Shown here: positions 37,384 through 47,820 of the stretch, piece by piece
How the letters are laid out: every line of letters starts with the position of its first letter
Numbering within the stretch: position 1 is the stretch's first letter
DNA from: Eremothecium cymbalariae DBVPG#7215
Taxonomy: Eukaryota; Ascomycota; Saccharomycetes; Saccharomycetales; Saccharomycetaceae
Length of the DNA stretch: 64,000 nt
NCBI RefSeq assembly: GCF_000235365.1
Contig: NC_016450.1
Span: 992,001 to 1,056,000, forward strand
Reading direction: 5' to 3'
The notes under the pieces: generated by a model
Told to the model about the DNA's origin: nothing
What the model saw: only the letters and a program-made list of their open reading frames with translations
Databases searched by the model: none
Translations under genes and position numbers: made by a program

Positions 37384-39567
37384 TTATAATTTTTTTAAAA
37401 AGCGTCGATTGGGTCTTCTAGTATAACCTAGAGTGTGTAGATTTTTCTTATAGGGGTTTTTGCTTAATATTTCCAATTTTTTATAGATAATGTATTCACA
37501 ATGATTTTTGATATCAATTGCAGATTCGCGGTCAATAAAGTATTCTGGATAACGAATGTTCAACCACATAAACATCATTACTATGTGATGTAACTCTTCA
37601 TAGAAGTCTAATGCCACATCTTCATTCTTAATATATTTTGAATTCAATTTATCTAATGGTAAGGCATAATTTAACAATGATTTGGTTTGCTTCTTTGCAA
37701 TTGTATGGCAGAATTTTAAAAATGTTGTTTTTAATAATGGACTATCTCTAATAGGTGCATAACTTAGTTTTATCAAATCTCGCAAAGAAAGACCCTCAAT
37801 TTTTTCATATTCACGAATGAATTCAATTTTCTTACTAGAGTCAGCCAAAGTGTATAGGTTATTAGATTTCGTAGTGACATCACGATTAAAATTTTCTATT
37901 AATGTAGAGAACTTTGTGCCTGGCTGGTATTTAGCCAATGCACTAGTGATTATCTCCTCTGTTGGCCAAATAATTGCAGATGATAAATAAGTTATAGGTG
38001 CATTAATACCGCTCCTCACAGCAGATAAAATTTCGTCATCTAAACCGGTGACATAGCCCTTTGAAGGGTTTACGTCAGAGTTATCTTTAGGTTTATACCT
38101 TCCTGCACGGCCACCAATTTGTTTAATAATTGGGTCCTCCAATGGCTGCATTTCAGCACCGTTCCATTTTGAAGATTCAGTAAAAACGATTCTTTTAATA
38201 GATAAATTTAAACCCATTCCAACAGCATCTGAAGCGATTAATATATCTGAGTGTCCAGAGTTAAACATGTTAGCCTGTTTAATTCTTGTTTCGGGAGGTA
38301 AAGATCCATAAATTACCGAGACCTTGTAGTTTGTACACCTTTCGACTTTGAGTTTTAGGTTTAAAATCTTCCTTTTAGAAAAGGAAATTAGACAATCACC
38401 CTTTTTTAACCCTGAAAATCCTAACGACAAAGGTTCAGACTCTATAACCAGTTTACCCAACCTGCTATACTCATTAACTATTAGATCATCACCGGTAATT
38501 TTTACTAGTTTTTGTATCAATGGAAGTACGCTTCTTTCACCGCAAAGATGAACTTCTGATGATCTTGCTCCAAGGAAGGCATTTGTCCATGCCCATCCTC
38601 TTTGTTCATCAGCTAACATTTGTATCTCATCTAAAACAACTACATCGAATTCTTGGTTCAGGGGGATCATTTCAACAGTACCCGATGTCAATCCTGCTTT
38701 ATTCCCAATATGATCTAGATCATTAATGATTTCCTCACCAGTCAATAAATTACAACGTATATTCTGCTGCTTAAATTTATCGTATACTTCCCTTGCGAGT
38801 AACCTTAATGGCCCTGCATAGTATCCTCTAGTGGCCTTCTTTAATTTTTCGAGAGCATTATATGTCTTTCCAGAGTTTGTTGGACCCAGATGCATTACTA
38901 TTTTACGCTTCAATTTACGCGCACCAGAATACCATTCAGATGGGTTGCTTATATCCAGTCCTTTTTGTTTGGAAGAAAGAGATGGATGTGCAAAAGGAAG
39001 AACTTCCTTTTCATAAATATGGTTAAAGTGGTTCCTTAATATATGCGTGTAAATTTGGACCTTAGAAATACTGCTGCCACCGATAATTGAATCCCACTGT
39101 CCTTGGGAAATTTGGTCTATATGCATTAACTGTAAAAGTAATTCTGAAGTACACTGAGGGCTTAGAGCATCTTTTAAGTTAAAACAATAGTTTTTGGAGG
39201 CAGATGGTAAGTTTAATTGCTTGTACAGCTCTTCTCTTAATAGTTTCCATGTATTTCTTTTGGCTCGCAGCTCCACTTTATCAAATGCATGGATTTCAGA
39301 ATTATAAATGTTTAGTAAGGACTCATCTAACGCGTTCCGAAATGTTCGATTGGTTGTATATATATTACTGGGTTTCTTCTGAAATATAAGTTTGATTTCG
39401 TTCAACCCTTTTAATTCTGCAGGTGGCAGCTGTTTAAACTTGTGGTGTTTAACAAACCAATCTTCTCTCTGAAAGGGAAGTAAAGATGCCCGCTTTATGT
39501 AGGTTCTAGACCATGAAAAACGTAATATTATCTGTGCTGTAGTTTGAACTACAGCACGATTAAGCAT
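37384..39567 (-). CDS. SUV3: SUV3, mitochondrial RNA helicase of the degradosome
   Basis: A 727-residue DExH-box helicase orthologous to S. cerevisiae Suv3 (YPL029W, 737 residues). With the exonuclease Dss1 it forms the mitochondrial degradosome, which turns over RNA and excised introns. Motif I GPTNSGKT is at 228-235, motif II DEIQ at about 313-316, and motif VI QIGGRAGRY lies in the second RecA domain. A basic presequence (RFSWSRTYIKRASLL, about 16-30) starts the protein. The ATG at 39567 is the first. It is the first gene of the chromosome XVI-type block: the neighbour in the other direction, PET494, belongs to a different S. cerevisiae chromosome. Confidence 0.96.
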   Translation of the reverse strand: MLNRAVVQTTAQIILRFSWSRTYIKRASLLPFQREDWFVKHHKFKQLPPAELKGLNEIKLIFQKKPSNIYTTNRTFRNALDESLLNIYNSEIHAFDKVELRAKRNTWKLLREELYKQLNLPSASKNYCFNLKDALSPQCTSELLLQLMHIDQISQGQWDSIIGGSSISKVQIYTHILRNHFNHIYEKEVLPFAHPSLSSKQKGLDISNPSEWYSGARKLKRKIVMHLGPTNSGKTYNALEKLKKATRGYYAGPLRLLAREVYDKFKQQNIRCNLLTGEEIINDLDHIGNKAGLTSGTVEMIPLNQEFDVVVLDEIQMLADEQRGWAWTNAFLGARSSEVHLCGERSVLPLIQKLVKITGDDLIVNEYSRLGKLVIESEPLSLGFSGLKKGDCLISFSKRKILNLKLKVERCTNYKVSVIYGSLPPETRIKQANMFNSGHSDILIASDAVGMGLNLSIKRIVFTESSKWNGAEMQPLEDPIIKQIGGRAGRYKPKDNSDVNPSKGYVTGLDDEILSAVRSGINAPITYLSSAIIWPTEEIITSALAKYQPGTKFSTLIENFNRDVTTKSNNLYTLADSSKKIEFIREYEKIEGLSLRDLIKLSYAPIRDSPLLKTTFLKFCHTIAKKQTKSLLNYALPLDKLNSKYIKNEDVALDFYEELHHIVMMFMWLNIRYPEYFIDRESAIDIKNHCEYIIYKKLEILSKNPYKKNLHTLGYTRRPNRRFLKKL

Positions 39568-39804
39568 TATTGGGATTATTCACTATGTACTTTTAAGTAT
39601 TCTATCGTCGAGAAGAGTTGGGATTCTCATCGTTTTTCTTCAAAAAAGAAAACTCCCAGCTGTTAAAAATATATCTAACCGTTATGAATCTTACAGTACA
39701 AACCCCAAGTATTAAAGGATAATGCGGGTTACTTATAAACATTTGATGTATCTATTATAGATGACCAGATTTTTAAGTTTCTTAAGTTTTAGAAAAGCTA
39801 AAGC

Positions 39805-41400
39805 TTAATGTGATCTAGGAGGCCCATTCATTAACATCATAGTGCTTTGAACCCAGCCATTTGCCCCACCTTCTTGTAATATTACATCATAAACTTTTTG
39901 GGTAGGGAATTTATCCAATTCTGGATTATCAATGCCAATTATAGCGGCATTTCTTGTACTTGGAATGCGCAACATTTCCTTCTCTGTCTTCCAACCAACG
40001 GCTCGCGCAAGGTAGTCAACATGTTCTACCAGACCTGCGTACATACTGTTTCCATGCCTCACTCTTGCTTCACTGGGAACAGTGTAACGAACTTTGGCGC
40101 CATTGAGATTATGGGAACAGCAAGGAATCACGATGAAACGATAACCTAGTAATGGAATCCAGCATGTTAATTCATCTGAATGGTTCCCAATAATAAAGGT
40201 ATCTTTTGGAAACTCTGTAATATTAACGTGAGGTGATTGAATTAAGTCTGCAGAGGAATACATTACCGTTGCAGGTGCAATTAGGTGAGAAGAACATAGA
40301 TGCACTGGGAAAAAGTTGGCGTTGTGTTCTAAGTGTGGTGCATATCCTTTCATATCAGGATGTGGTCTAAGAAGGACGGAGGGAATTATAACTTGTTCTT
40401 TTAAGCAGTTCTGAACACTTTCCGGATAAATAGACCATGATTTTCTCTGTCTAGCATCAATGCCTATACCTTTAAAACCCTCCATTATTAATATATAGCA
40501 TAAAATACCATTTCCACAACCTAAATCTCTGAATTGGAATTTGGTTTCAGTATCCTCTTCACCATATACTTTTTTCCACAATTCAATTAAAAAAGCAGCA
40601 ATGGCGATATCTTCGAAGACATGCTTCTTCGGGTCAGTAGTTTCAACCCAGTTATCTACCAACCACTTTGAGTAAATTTTCTTTAGTTTTATGTACCGAT
40701 CTTGAAATAGAACTTTGTCGACGACAACGTCATGATTAACACGTTTAGAATACCCATTCATGGATCCCATAGAATGCTTCACTGCTGTATTCAGCAATCT
40801 TAATGCCGTTCTAATTGCACGTTGTGATTCATCTTGAAATAGATCAGTGTGTCCAGGAAATGGCATATAGTGTATGGAGAGATGCCCTTCATGCAGTAAG
40901 ATGCTTACCAAAGCAACCGCCGGAATATAAAATGGACATTGCTCCTCATTAATAATATGTGGGATATAAGTAACCATAGAAGTCTCCTGGGATGATTTAG
41001 AATTATGAATCAAACATGTTTGGTTTATAACAGCGTCTTTAAATGGATTTCTTGGAATTATCCTCCGAACTAGCTCATCTTTGATAACTAAATCCAAATC
41101 GGTGTCGATAGTTCTTGCTGTAATATCATCTACAAGAAGAACCTGAATTTCACCATCAGGAACTGAAGCGTTATTCGATATCGAACTTAATAGCTCTGAT
41201 GAGTCAACATCATAATGGTTTTCCAATAGTATATCTGCCCTTAATATGACAGTGGAGTTGATATTTGGATGTCTGATCACATTATTCATAGCATCTTCAA
41301 AATGTCTCTTTTTGAATGACACCGCCTCTGTACTTTTGTAGACACACACCCACTTGTCTCCCAGAATACTCCGAGCACCCACACAGTAATCAAACATCAT
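39805..41400 (-). CDS. TRM44: TRM44, tRNA(Ser) Um44 2'-O-methyltransferase
   Basis: A 531-residue orthologue of S. cerevisiae Trm44 (YPL030W, 567 residues), an AdoMet-dependent enzyme that 2'-O-methylates U44 of tRNA-Ser species. The AdoMet motif FRDLGCGNGILCYIL lies in the middle (about 298-312), followed by an acidic strand GIGIDARQRKSW. The late HNLNGAKVRY segment and the IPCCSH stretch are further conserved family parts. It acts in the cytoplasm. Two ATG codons open the frame (41400 and 41397); the first is used. It is divergent from PHO85, as in S. cerevisiae. Confidence 0.93.
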   Translation of the reverse strand: MMFDYCVGARSILGDKWVCVYKSTEAVSFKKRHFEDAMNNVIRHPNINSTVILRADILLENHYDVDSSELLSSISNNASVPDGEIQVLLVDDITARTIDTDLDLVIKDELVRRIIPRNPFKDAVINQTCLIHNSKSSQETSMVTYIPHIINEEQCPFYIPAVALVSILLHEGHLSIHYMPFPGHTDLFQDESQRAIRTALRLLNTAVKHSMGSMNGYSKRVNHDVVVDKVLFQDRYIKLKKIYSKWLVDNWVETTDPKKHVFEDIAIAAFLIELWKKVYGEEDTETKFQFRDLGCGNGILCYILIMEGFKGIGIDARQRKSWSIYPESVQNCLKEQVIIPSVLLRPHPDMKGYAPHLEHNANFFPVHLCSSHLIAPATVMYSSADLIQSPHVNITEFPKDTFIIGNHSDELTCWIPLLGYRFIVIPCCSHNLNGAKVRYTVPSEARVRHGNSMYAGLVEHVDYLARAVGWKTEKEMLRIPSTRNAAIIGIDNPELDKFPTQKVYDVILQEGGANGWVQSTMMLMNGPPRSH

Positions 41401-42030
41401 ATAAGAAAGTTCCTAGGCAAGCTTCTATCTAAACTGCCGTTTCTTCCGGTCAAGTAATTGGTTCAACAAAATTTTCTTGTGTTCTAATACGCTGTTGGTC
41501 ATCAAATGCATCCTCAACGAAGAAAGCATAAATCCTGTTATATTCGAAAGAGGTAAGTCATCATATCTAAACTGACCCCATATTCACTAAACCTCTAGGA
41601 ATCCACTTCCAATTATGAACAATGATACTAAGTGTTCAAGTTCGAAACGATACTCGATGACAGTGTCTTACTTGACGGTTGTCAACGGAAAGGAATAAAG
41701 AGAAAATCGACAAACATTACAGAAACTATATGGAAAGTATTTAATACCGAATTTCTATAATTAGAGCCTAATCAAATCTACATTGGTAGCTTAGCCTACG
41801 CAATATGTCGAATTATCAATATTTGAACTGGTTATGGCACGTTATCATGCACTACGAGAACTGCAGAACTGCAAATCTACAAAAGTGAATCATATGAAGT
41901 TTCAATACCTTATTTATCACCAATCTAAAGGGATTAGAACTAGGTATACAGCACTAGGTAGTTATTTTTACCTTTCATTTTAACTAGTCGAATAATTGGT
42001 CTTCCAGATCTAGGGATCTTAAGAAAAATT
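41401..42030. promoter_or_regulatory. Divergent TRM44/PHO85 intergenic region
   Basis: A 630-bp gene-free stretch upstream of both genes. A TTCGAAAC-containing segment near 41640-41650 resembles a tRNA B box only in part, and no A box accompanies it. No RNA gene or strong regulatory site is recognised. Confidence 0.55.
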
Positions 42031-43023
42031 ATGGCTACTACGTCTCAGTATGTTAATACGTTGCCCTGGCAAGTTTGATTGCCAATAATTATTCTATTTG
42101 AACAATAGATAACTAACATGCTTTTTATGTGTAGATTTAAGCAACTTGAGAAATTAGGTAACGGAACCTATGCGACGGTATATAAGGGTCTCAACAAGAC
42201 TACGGGTCTATATGTTGCTCTGAAAGAAGTGAAGTTGGACTCAGAAGAGGGGACGCCTTCGACTGCAATTCGTGAAATTTCGTTAATGAAGGAGCTGAAG
42301 CATGAAAATATCGTAAGGTTATATGATGTGATACATACGGAGAACAAGCTAACGCTAGTATTTGAGTTTATGGATAATGACCTGAAGAAGTTTATGGATT
42401 CTAGAGTTGATAGAGAGATGCCCCGAGGCTTAGAACTCTCACTGGTGAAGTATTTCCAGTGGCAGCTACTGCAAGGGGTAGCCTTTTGTCATGAAAACCG
42501 CATTTTGCATCGTGATTTGAAGCCTCAAAATTTGTTAATTAATAACAAAGGGCAGCTAAAATTAGGTGACTTTGGGCTGGCAAGAGCATTTGGGATTCCC
42601 GTAAATACTTTTAGTAGCGAGGTCGTGACGCTCTGGTACCGGGCTCCAGATGTTTTAATGGGCTCCAGGTCCTACTGTACCTCTATCGATATATGGTCCT
42701 GCGGCTGCATACTTGCAGAGATGATAATGGGCAAGGCCTTGTTTCCAGGCACTAACGATGATGAACAACTAAAGCTGATTTTCGAAACCCTGGGAACCCC
42801 AACAGAGCAGATGTGGCCAGGTGCAAGTCAATTACCAGATTACAACCCACAAATTCCTCTCTACCCACCCAAGGACTTGAAGCAGTTACTTCAGCCAACC
42901 ACCAACGAAAAGATCAGCGATATTTTGATCAGTTTGTTGCATGGTTTACTGCAATTGAACCCTGATATGAGGCTAAGCGCCCAGCAAGCATTGAATCATC
43001 ATTGGTTTGAGGAGTATCGTTGA
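42031..43023 (+). CDS. PHO85: PHO85, cyclin-dependent kinase (spliced)
   Basis: Exons 42031-42047 and 42135-43023 encode 301 residues, starting [16 protein letters not shown]. The match to S. cerevisiae Pho85 (YPL031C) is very close throughout, and the intron sits at the same place, splitting the Gln6 codon. Kinase motifs are complete: glycine loop [15 protein letters not shown] cyclin helix, HRDLKPQN catalytic loop, DFGLARAFG. Pho85 works with about ten cyclins in phosphate, glycogen, polarity and cell-cycle control. Without splicing, a false start at 42118 would replace the N-terminus by MLFMCR. The gene ends normally and converges with the YDR249C homologue. Confidence 0.98.
42048..42134 (+). 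other. Spliceosomal intron in PHO85 (87 nt)
   Basis: The donor is GTATGT at 42048-42053, the branch site AACTAAC at 42111-42117 (one change from TACTAAC) and the acceptor TAG at 42132-42134, 18 nt after the branch A. It splits a Gln codon CA|A, leaving a 17-nt coding first exon. S. cerevisiae PHO85 has an intron at the equivalent place. Confidence 0.97.
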
Positions 43024-43201
43024 ATCTTAAAGAAAACAAATGCTGTTGTTTGGTAACTGAACTATGAATATATAATTGTGTTTCGTTTTTTAAACTTTCG
43101 TCCAAGTAGCCCCCGGTCCCCCCCTAGCGGTCAAGTTGAGTGTCAATACTATAAATAAATAAAAGTTGAAAAAGTAAAAATGTAAAAGCCAAACTGCGGA
43201 G

Positions 43202-44239
43202 TTATCGTATCATGTTGAAACGTGGCTTGCCTCCATGGCTGACAACAAGCTTCATCAGTTCAGCATCCTTGGTATTGTTCAATAGCTGCCACAGTGTATC
43301 GTCTGATAACAATTCTTCATGGCCCTTATAGAATTTGCGGATGAACTTTTCAACAATTCTATACTTCCTAGAAACTAGAGTTTCATTCGTAGCCAGCAGT
43401 AGTTTGGTAATACCTGGAATATTTTCCACAAACAGGTGATTTACTAGGGTTAACATTGGATCCATTCTGGTAAATTTTGGGACCGATAAACTAGAAAGAT
43501 GCAAAGCAAGATTGATCGCGTGAAGCAAATGATTCACATTATAGTTATCTTGGCTCTCATAAAAAAACCAATGCAAGATTCGATCCGTTAAATACTCTGG
43601 TTGTGTGATCGCAAAGTACTTGTGGATCTTGAGCAGAAACTGATTGTATATTGGTGGTTTCGCCTCAATATTATTGCAAAAATAGATATAAGGGTGAGTA
43701 TAAAAGGGCTGGGGGAAGTCTAGTGCGGGTTTCCCCGTCTCTTCATTAACCACAGGTTTCGGTACTCCGAGAAAAACGTCCCCACCTTGCTCAAACTCTA
43801 CCCTCCTCGCCCTCTGAGTCTCGTAGATCGCAGAAATCTGCATGAGTCCTCCCAGACCATCCAAAAAATTATGATGACTGTTCAAAAATCCGAGGAAAAC
43901 CTTCGTATTAAATACATCCGTGTCCAGCAGCTTTATGCGCGTCGCCATAGTAGTAGCAGTCTTTGGCACCTCCTTGTTGACATCATGCATATAGTTCGCC
44001 TTCAAAAATGATCCAATCAAAGACGCTCTAGGTCGGAGACACTCGTACAAAAACCTACTACATACAGCTAGTGACCGGTTCCCACTAATCACAAATATCT
44101 GCTGTATCAACTCACGAGGAAGATCCTCAAACCTCATACTCCTGCCCACACAAACCCGCTTAAATGGAGGATAGTACACCACTGTGTCATCGTAGTGCCG
44201 TAACCGTCTTGTTGCATAACCGGCTACAACGTACCCCAT
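43202..44239 (-). CDS. YDR249C homologue, F-box-like protein of unknown function
   Basis: A 345-residue protein placed, as in S. cerevisiae, beside PAM1/SVL3, which identifies it as the YDR249C homologue. Residues about 34-75 (MRFEDLPRELIQQIFVISGNRSLAVCSRFLYECLR, read in two parts) have the LPxELxxxIF pattern of an F-box, the Skp1-docking element of SCF ubiquitin ligases. The rest is helical. Residues 320-340 (AELMKLVVSHGG) recall one ankyrin-type repeat. No catalytic motif is seen. An SCF adaptor role is an inference. The ATG at 44239 is the first. It is divergent from SVL3 across 602 bp. Confidence 0.78.
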   Translation of the reverse strand: MGYVVAGYATRRLRHYDDTVVYYPPFKRVCVGRSMRFEDLPRELIQQIFVISGNRSLAVCSRFLYECLRPRASLIGSFLKANYMHDVNKEVPKTATTMATRIKLLDTDVFNTKVFLGFLNSHHNFLDGLGGLMQISAIYETQRARRVEFEQGGDVFLGVPKPVVNEETGKPALDFPQPFYTHPYIYFCNNIEAKPPIYNQFLLKIHKYFAITQPEYLTDRILHWFFYESQDNYNVNHLLHAINLALHLSSLSVPKFTRMDPMLTLVNHLFVENIPGITKLLLATNETLVSRKYRIVEKFIRKFYKGHEELLSDDTLWQLLNNTKDAELMKLVVSHGGKPRFNMIR

Positions 44240-44841
44240 ACCTAGATTTTTATCTTCCTAGTCTCCCTTGCAACTACCACTACTCAAAATATATCAACCG
44301 CTTGAGCAGCTAGCAACAAATCCTCCTGCTTGCACCACTGTCCTGCCATTCCCCCTCATCACTATGCTGCTCGAGCCTCTCCTGTTTTCTCTCGAGAAGT
44401 TCGCAACATCTCCGAATCAAGCCGGGTAACACATCTCCTACTCGGCTACAGGATTCCCTACTGTCTGATAGCATCGTATGCGCCTCTATAGTTCTCGATT
44501 TTTAGGTTTCGACAGCCAAACGATTATGGAAATGATGGTTTGGGAAAAGAAGGCTTTTTTCAGCAGAAGGGGGCATGAGGGAATTCTTCATGTGCGAGTT
44601 TTTAACAAGTGTCAGTTGTTGCCATTGAAATTTCTATGATTCTTAATTGAAGGTACTGAGTTGTTTCTTTCCACGGAATCAATTTTTGTTATTTTTTTGG
44701 AAGCAGCTTTAGAGTTGCTGTCTGATATTTTCGATTAGAGGTTTTTAAAAGTTTTGAGCAGTATTAAGGTCCAGTTCAGAGATAGTACTTTTTTACAAAG
44801 TAGCATTTAGAGATAAAGGACAGGATATATTTGAATTAGAT
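44240..44841. promoter_or_regulatory. Divergent YDR249C/SVL3 promoter
   Basis: A 602-bp gene-free divergent spacer, CT-rich near the YDR249C homologue (44320-44410) and T-rich towards SVL3 (44640-44700). I recognise no specific site or RNA gene. Confidence 0.5.
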
Positions 44842-47439
44842 ATGTCGCATCTGAAAGTGCTAACGGTGGGTGATAATCCTAATGTGCTCTTGTATACGTG
44901 GAGGTTGCGGCAGGCGAGGGCGGTGGACCTCTACCACGTGAGCGGTCACAAGGTTGGTCAGAAGTTCCATGTTAGTACCAGTCTTTATGGTAGTGATTAC
45001 TTTCTAATTCAGAACCAATTTGAATCGCTGGAGTCATTGAAGGAGAGTGGGGGTGGGCGTGTACCTTTTGATCTGGTGATTTTAAGTGCGACATCGCTGC
45101 AGGAGATTTCGTCGCTGGCGTATCAGCTGAACCCTATGCTGAAGCAGGATACCAGAATCTTCATTGAAAGCTCGGGTTTTGTAAACTTGGAACCTTTTGT
45201 AAAAATGTCGATTGATTTTGGCGACCTCAAGGTGTTTTCAATCATGACGGATTACGACTTTAGGAACACAGGGCAGAATACCTTTGAGCAATTCAACTCC
45301 GGCAAGAAGCAAACTATATATCTGGGCGAGTCGGGGACCAAGGGGAAGATAAGTACCCAGAAATACCCCAAGGATGTGTTGTCAATTCTATCCAAGTTCC
45401 AGTCGCTTTTCCAGAAAATATTTCCTCAAGATGTCGTTGATTTATGCAACTCATCGTATCTTGATTTTCTTTCCCAGCAGTGGAAAATTGCAATACCCCA
45501 AATATGCTTTGATCCTTTATTAATTTTGATGGAGGAATTGAAGCCTCCGCAGCTGCATGAACAGATCCTCGCGAAGCCTTTGATTTCCGGTTTTGTCACG
45601 GAGATTATCACGATATCGCGCACCATGGGGGCCAAGTTGGCACAACCGTACGACAGTGAAAGTGAGCTTTTCAGCCACTGGGTGGAAATGAACCACTCGG
45701 ACGCTCCACGACTGGTGTATCATTTCATTAATAGAACTACACCTTTAGATATTGACATGCTGTTACTACAACCGATTTTAATAGCAGATGACCACGGTAT
45801 AAAGACCCCATACCTCGAATTCCTGTACTCGATGATGTGCCAATTCCAAAAGATTAATAATGGTGAATCTCAGTGGTTCACCAGGACAGACGTAAATGAC
45901 GATCTAAGGTCAAACCTTCAAGCTTTGTCAGCCGACAGGAACACGTTAGCTGTAGAGGTTCAGGACCTGAAGGAGTATATAACGAAGAGAGAAAAAATGT
46001 GGGCGGAGGAGCGTAAGGGTCATGAACAGTATCATTTAAGTCAGTTGAGTGAAATCAAGATGGAGTTGTCTAAGTTGAAGGATGATGTTGCAATGGAGAG
46101 ACACAAGAATACTGCACTAACGGCGCAGATAAATCAGCTGAAACATGAGCAGAACTATGTTCACAGCTATATGCCGATGCCTCCTCAGATGCCCGCTCCT
46201 CCTTCACAAAGAGCGATGCCTTCAAAGATGGCGCCGCCGTCTGCCAATGGCAGCTCGTCTCAAACATTCAATGAACAAGCAAATAGCGACAGCCATGATG
46301 ATGACAGTTCTTCTGGTACGCCAGATATGAAAGATATCGCAGAGTTCGCCTGTTATGGCATAAGATACAATGACACACCGGAAAAAAAGAGTGGCAGTTT
46401 TTCACCCACTAGCAGCCATGGGCTTGAGTCGGCGACCAATGGAGATACTATGTATCAGCCAGTGCAGTCATCTTCTAATTCTATACGTGAACGTGATATT
46501 GACATGCGGAGGCAAGATGGATCTAGAAGAGTCAATAGCCATAGTGGACATCCTCCTCCTAAACCATTACAGATGCCGCATCAAAGGCCTTCCAAACCAC
46601 AGATGTATCCTCAACCCTCGCATGGCATGAACGCAGCAAGAAACATGGTAAACCACAACAGGCAGATGCATAACAGCATTTCCCGCAATAACAGTTTGGT
46701 GGATCCATATCCACCGCAATTGGGGCAGCCCATTCACCCTCATCCACAAACATTTAAAAAAACGGATAGAAAGAATAGACAAAGCTACATGCCTAGTCTG
46801 AGAAACGCCTCCAGTACGGGCTTGGACGATTTCTCTGTTCCACAGGGTATCTCAAGAATGGGAAATCAGATGTTTCCATCCCGTGCATTTTCGAACCCAC
46901 AGCAACGAATGGCGTTACAAAACCCTGTGATGTATCCAGCAAAGATACCTAATATGAACGGAAACCCCGCGCCCCAGCATTCAGTGCAACGGCAACTTAG
47001 CACTGCCAATACATTCTGTGACGGAAGTTCTATGAACACAATTGTGCGCCAAGCGTTACCACAACAAAAAAAAGAACACGTCCAACTAACTACTTCACAG
47101 GGTAACTCGCCCCCAAGATCTGCACAGTCCTCCATATATGGAAACTCCATTTCTGTGAATTCCATAGCCGCCGTAAATACTGCTAACGGCTACGACCATC
47201 ATAACGGAGTCCATACTTCTTCCCTCCAAGTACCCCAAATGAACGGCTCGTCTACTCCTCGTTCATCTACTACTGGAAGTGCTTCAAGCAACCATTCGAC
47301 TACTCCAGGTGTAGATACGAGCCAACCGAACCTGGAAAAAATCGACTGGAAGCAAACCCCACCAAGCAGCGACGGCAGTGTGGGCGACAGAAAGTCCAAA
47401 TTTGGTTTCTTTGCTAGGAAAAACAAGGATAAGAAATAA
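44842..47439 (+). CDS. SVL3: SVL3/PAM1 family protein
   Basis: An 865-residue protein, the single pre-duplication counterpart of S. cerevisiae Svl3 (YPL032C) and Pam1 (YDR251W). The N-terminal approximately 330 residues form a conserved globular domain with a dinucleotide-binding-like start (LKVLTVGDNPNVLLYTWRL) that resembles ketopantoate-reductase-type proteins. A coiled coil follows (about 350-435), then a long disordered Pro/Ser/Gln/Asn-rich tail ending in a basic KKNKDKK-like sequence that may bind membrane lipid. Svl3 and Pam1 are linked to vacuolar morphology/endocytosis and to suppression of PP2A loss, and localise to buds; the exact biochemical role is unknown. The start is the first ATG. 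Confidence 0.92.
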   Translation: MSHLKVLTVGDNPNVLLYTWRLRQARAVDLYHVSGHKVGQKFHVSTSLYGSDYFLIQNQFESLESLKESGGGRVPFDLVILSATSLQEISSLAYQLNPMLKQDTRIFIESSGFVNLEPFVKMSIDFGDLKVFSIMTDYDFRNTGQNTFEQFNSGKKQTIYLGESGTKGKISTQKYPKDVLSILSKFQSLFQKIFPQDVVDLCNSSYLDFLSQQWKIAIPQICFDPLLILMEELKPPQLHEQILAKPLISGFVTEIITISRTMGAKLAQPYDSESELFSHWVEMNHSDAPRLVYHFINRTTPLDIDMLLLQPILIADDHGIKTPYLEFLYSMMCQFQKINNGESQWFTRTDVNDDLRSNLQALSADRNTLAVEVQDLKEYITKREKMWAEERKGHEQYHLSQLSEIKMELSKLKDDVAMERHKNTALTAQINQLKHEQNYVHSYMPMPPQMPAPPSQRAMPSKMAPPSANGSSSQTFNEQANSDSHDDDSSSGTPDMKDIAEFACYGIRYNDTPEKKSGSFSPTSSHGLESATNGDTMYQPVQSSSNSIRERDIDMRRQDGSRRVNSHSGHPPPKPLQMPHQRPSKPQMYPQPSHGMNAARNMVNHNRQMHNSISRNNSLVDPYPPQLGQPIHPHPQTFKKTDRKNRQSYMPSLRNASSTGLDDFSVPQGISRMGNQMFPSRAFSNPQQRMALQNPVMYPAKIPNMNGNPAPQHSVQRQLSTANTFCDGSSMNTIVRQALPQQKKEHVQLTTSQGNSPPRSAQSSIYGNSISVNSIAAVNTANGYDHHNGVHTSSLQVPQMNGSSTPRSSTTGSASSNHSTTPGVDTSQPNLEKIDWKQTPPSSDGSVGDRKSKFGFFARKNKDKK

Positions 47440-47746
47440 TAACAGCTACTTATTTTAGATACGATGAAATGTTATGTTTGTTGTTTTTAAAACGCTATTA
47501 TTATATTTGTTAAAACTCTCGTTTTTGTTTTTTATACCACCTCCTAACTTGTACTGTATATTTCTACGGCTCTTTAATATGTATCAACTCACCCAATATT
47601 TAAATTTATACAATGCAACCTCCATAGCCTGTGGACTCTGTTTGCCTCGATGCCATTCGCAAGCTACTTTCTAAATTTAATTACACTTTGATATTAGAAG
47701 TCACCAAAAAGTGTTTATGCATCCTGAATGCATGAAAAAAAAATAA
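47440..47746. other. Intergenic: SVL3 3' flank and tRNA 3' flank
   Basis: A 307-bp stretch after SVL3 that also ends the tRNA transcript (minus strand). Apart from the Pol III terminator listed separately it holds T-rich 3' UTR-like sequence only. Confidence 0.6.
47735..47743 (-). terminator. RNA polymerase III terminator of tRNA-Ile
   Basis: Nine consecutive T residues on the minus strand, starting 4 nt after the tRNA 3' end. This is a strong Pol III termination signal. Confidence 0.9.
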
Positions 47747-47820
47747 TGGTTCCTAGCGGGATCGAACCGCTGATCCCCGCGTTATTAGCACGGTGCCTTA
47801 ACCAACTGGGCCAAGGAACC
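47747..47820 (-). tRNA. tRNA-Ile (anticodon AAU, read as IAU)
   Basis: A 74-nt intronless tRNA on the minus strand. Acceptor arms GGTTCCT and AGGAACC pair perfectly with discriminator A. The A box lies around TGGCCCAGTTGG and the B box GGTTCGATCCC is exact. The anticodon AAT is at 47784-47786 in a 7-nt loop, CTAATAA, closed by CCGTG/CGCGG. The sequence is nearly that of the S. cerevisiae tRNA-Ile(AAU) family, with compensatory changes in the acceptor stem. No CCA is encoded, as normal for eukaryotes. Confidence 0.98.

Noticed and set aside
42118..42134. PHO85 starting at an in-intron ATG (MLFMCR)
   Set aside because: This sequence is intron; splicing from 42031-42047 gives the conserved MATTSQFKQLEK start.
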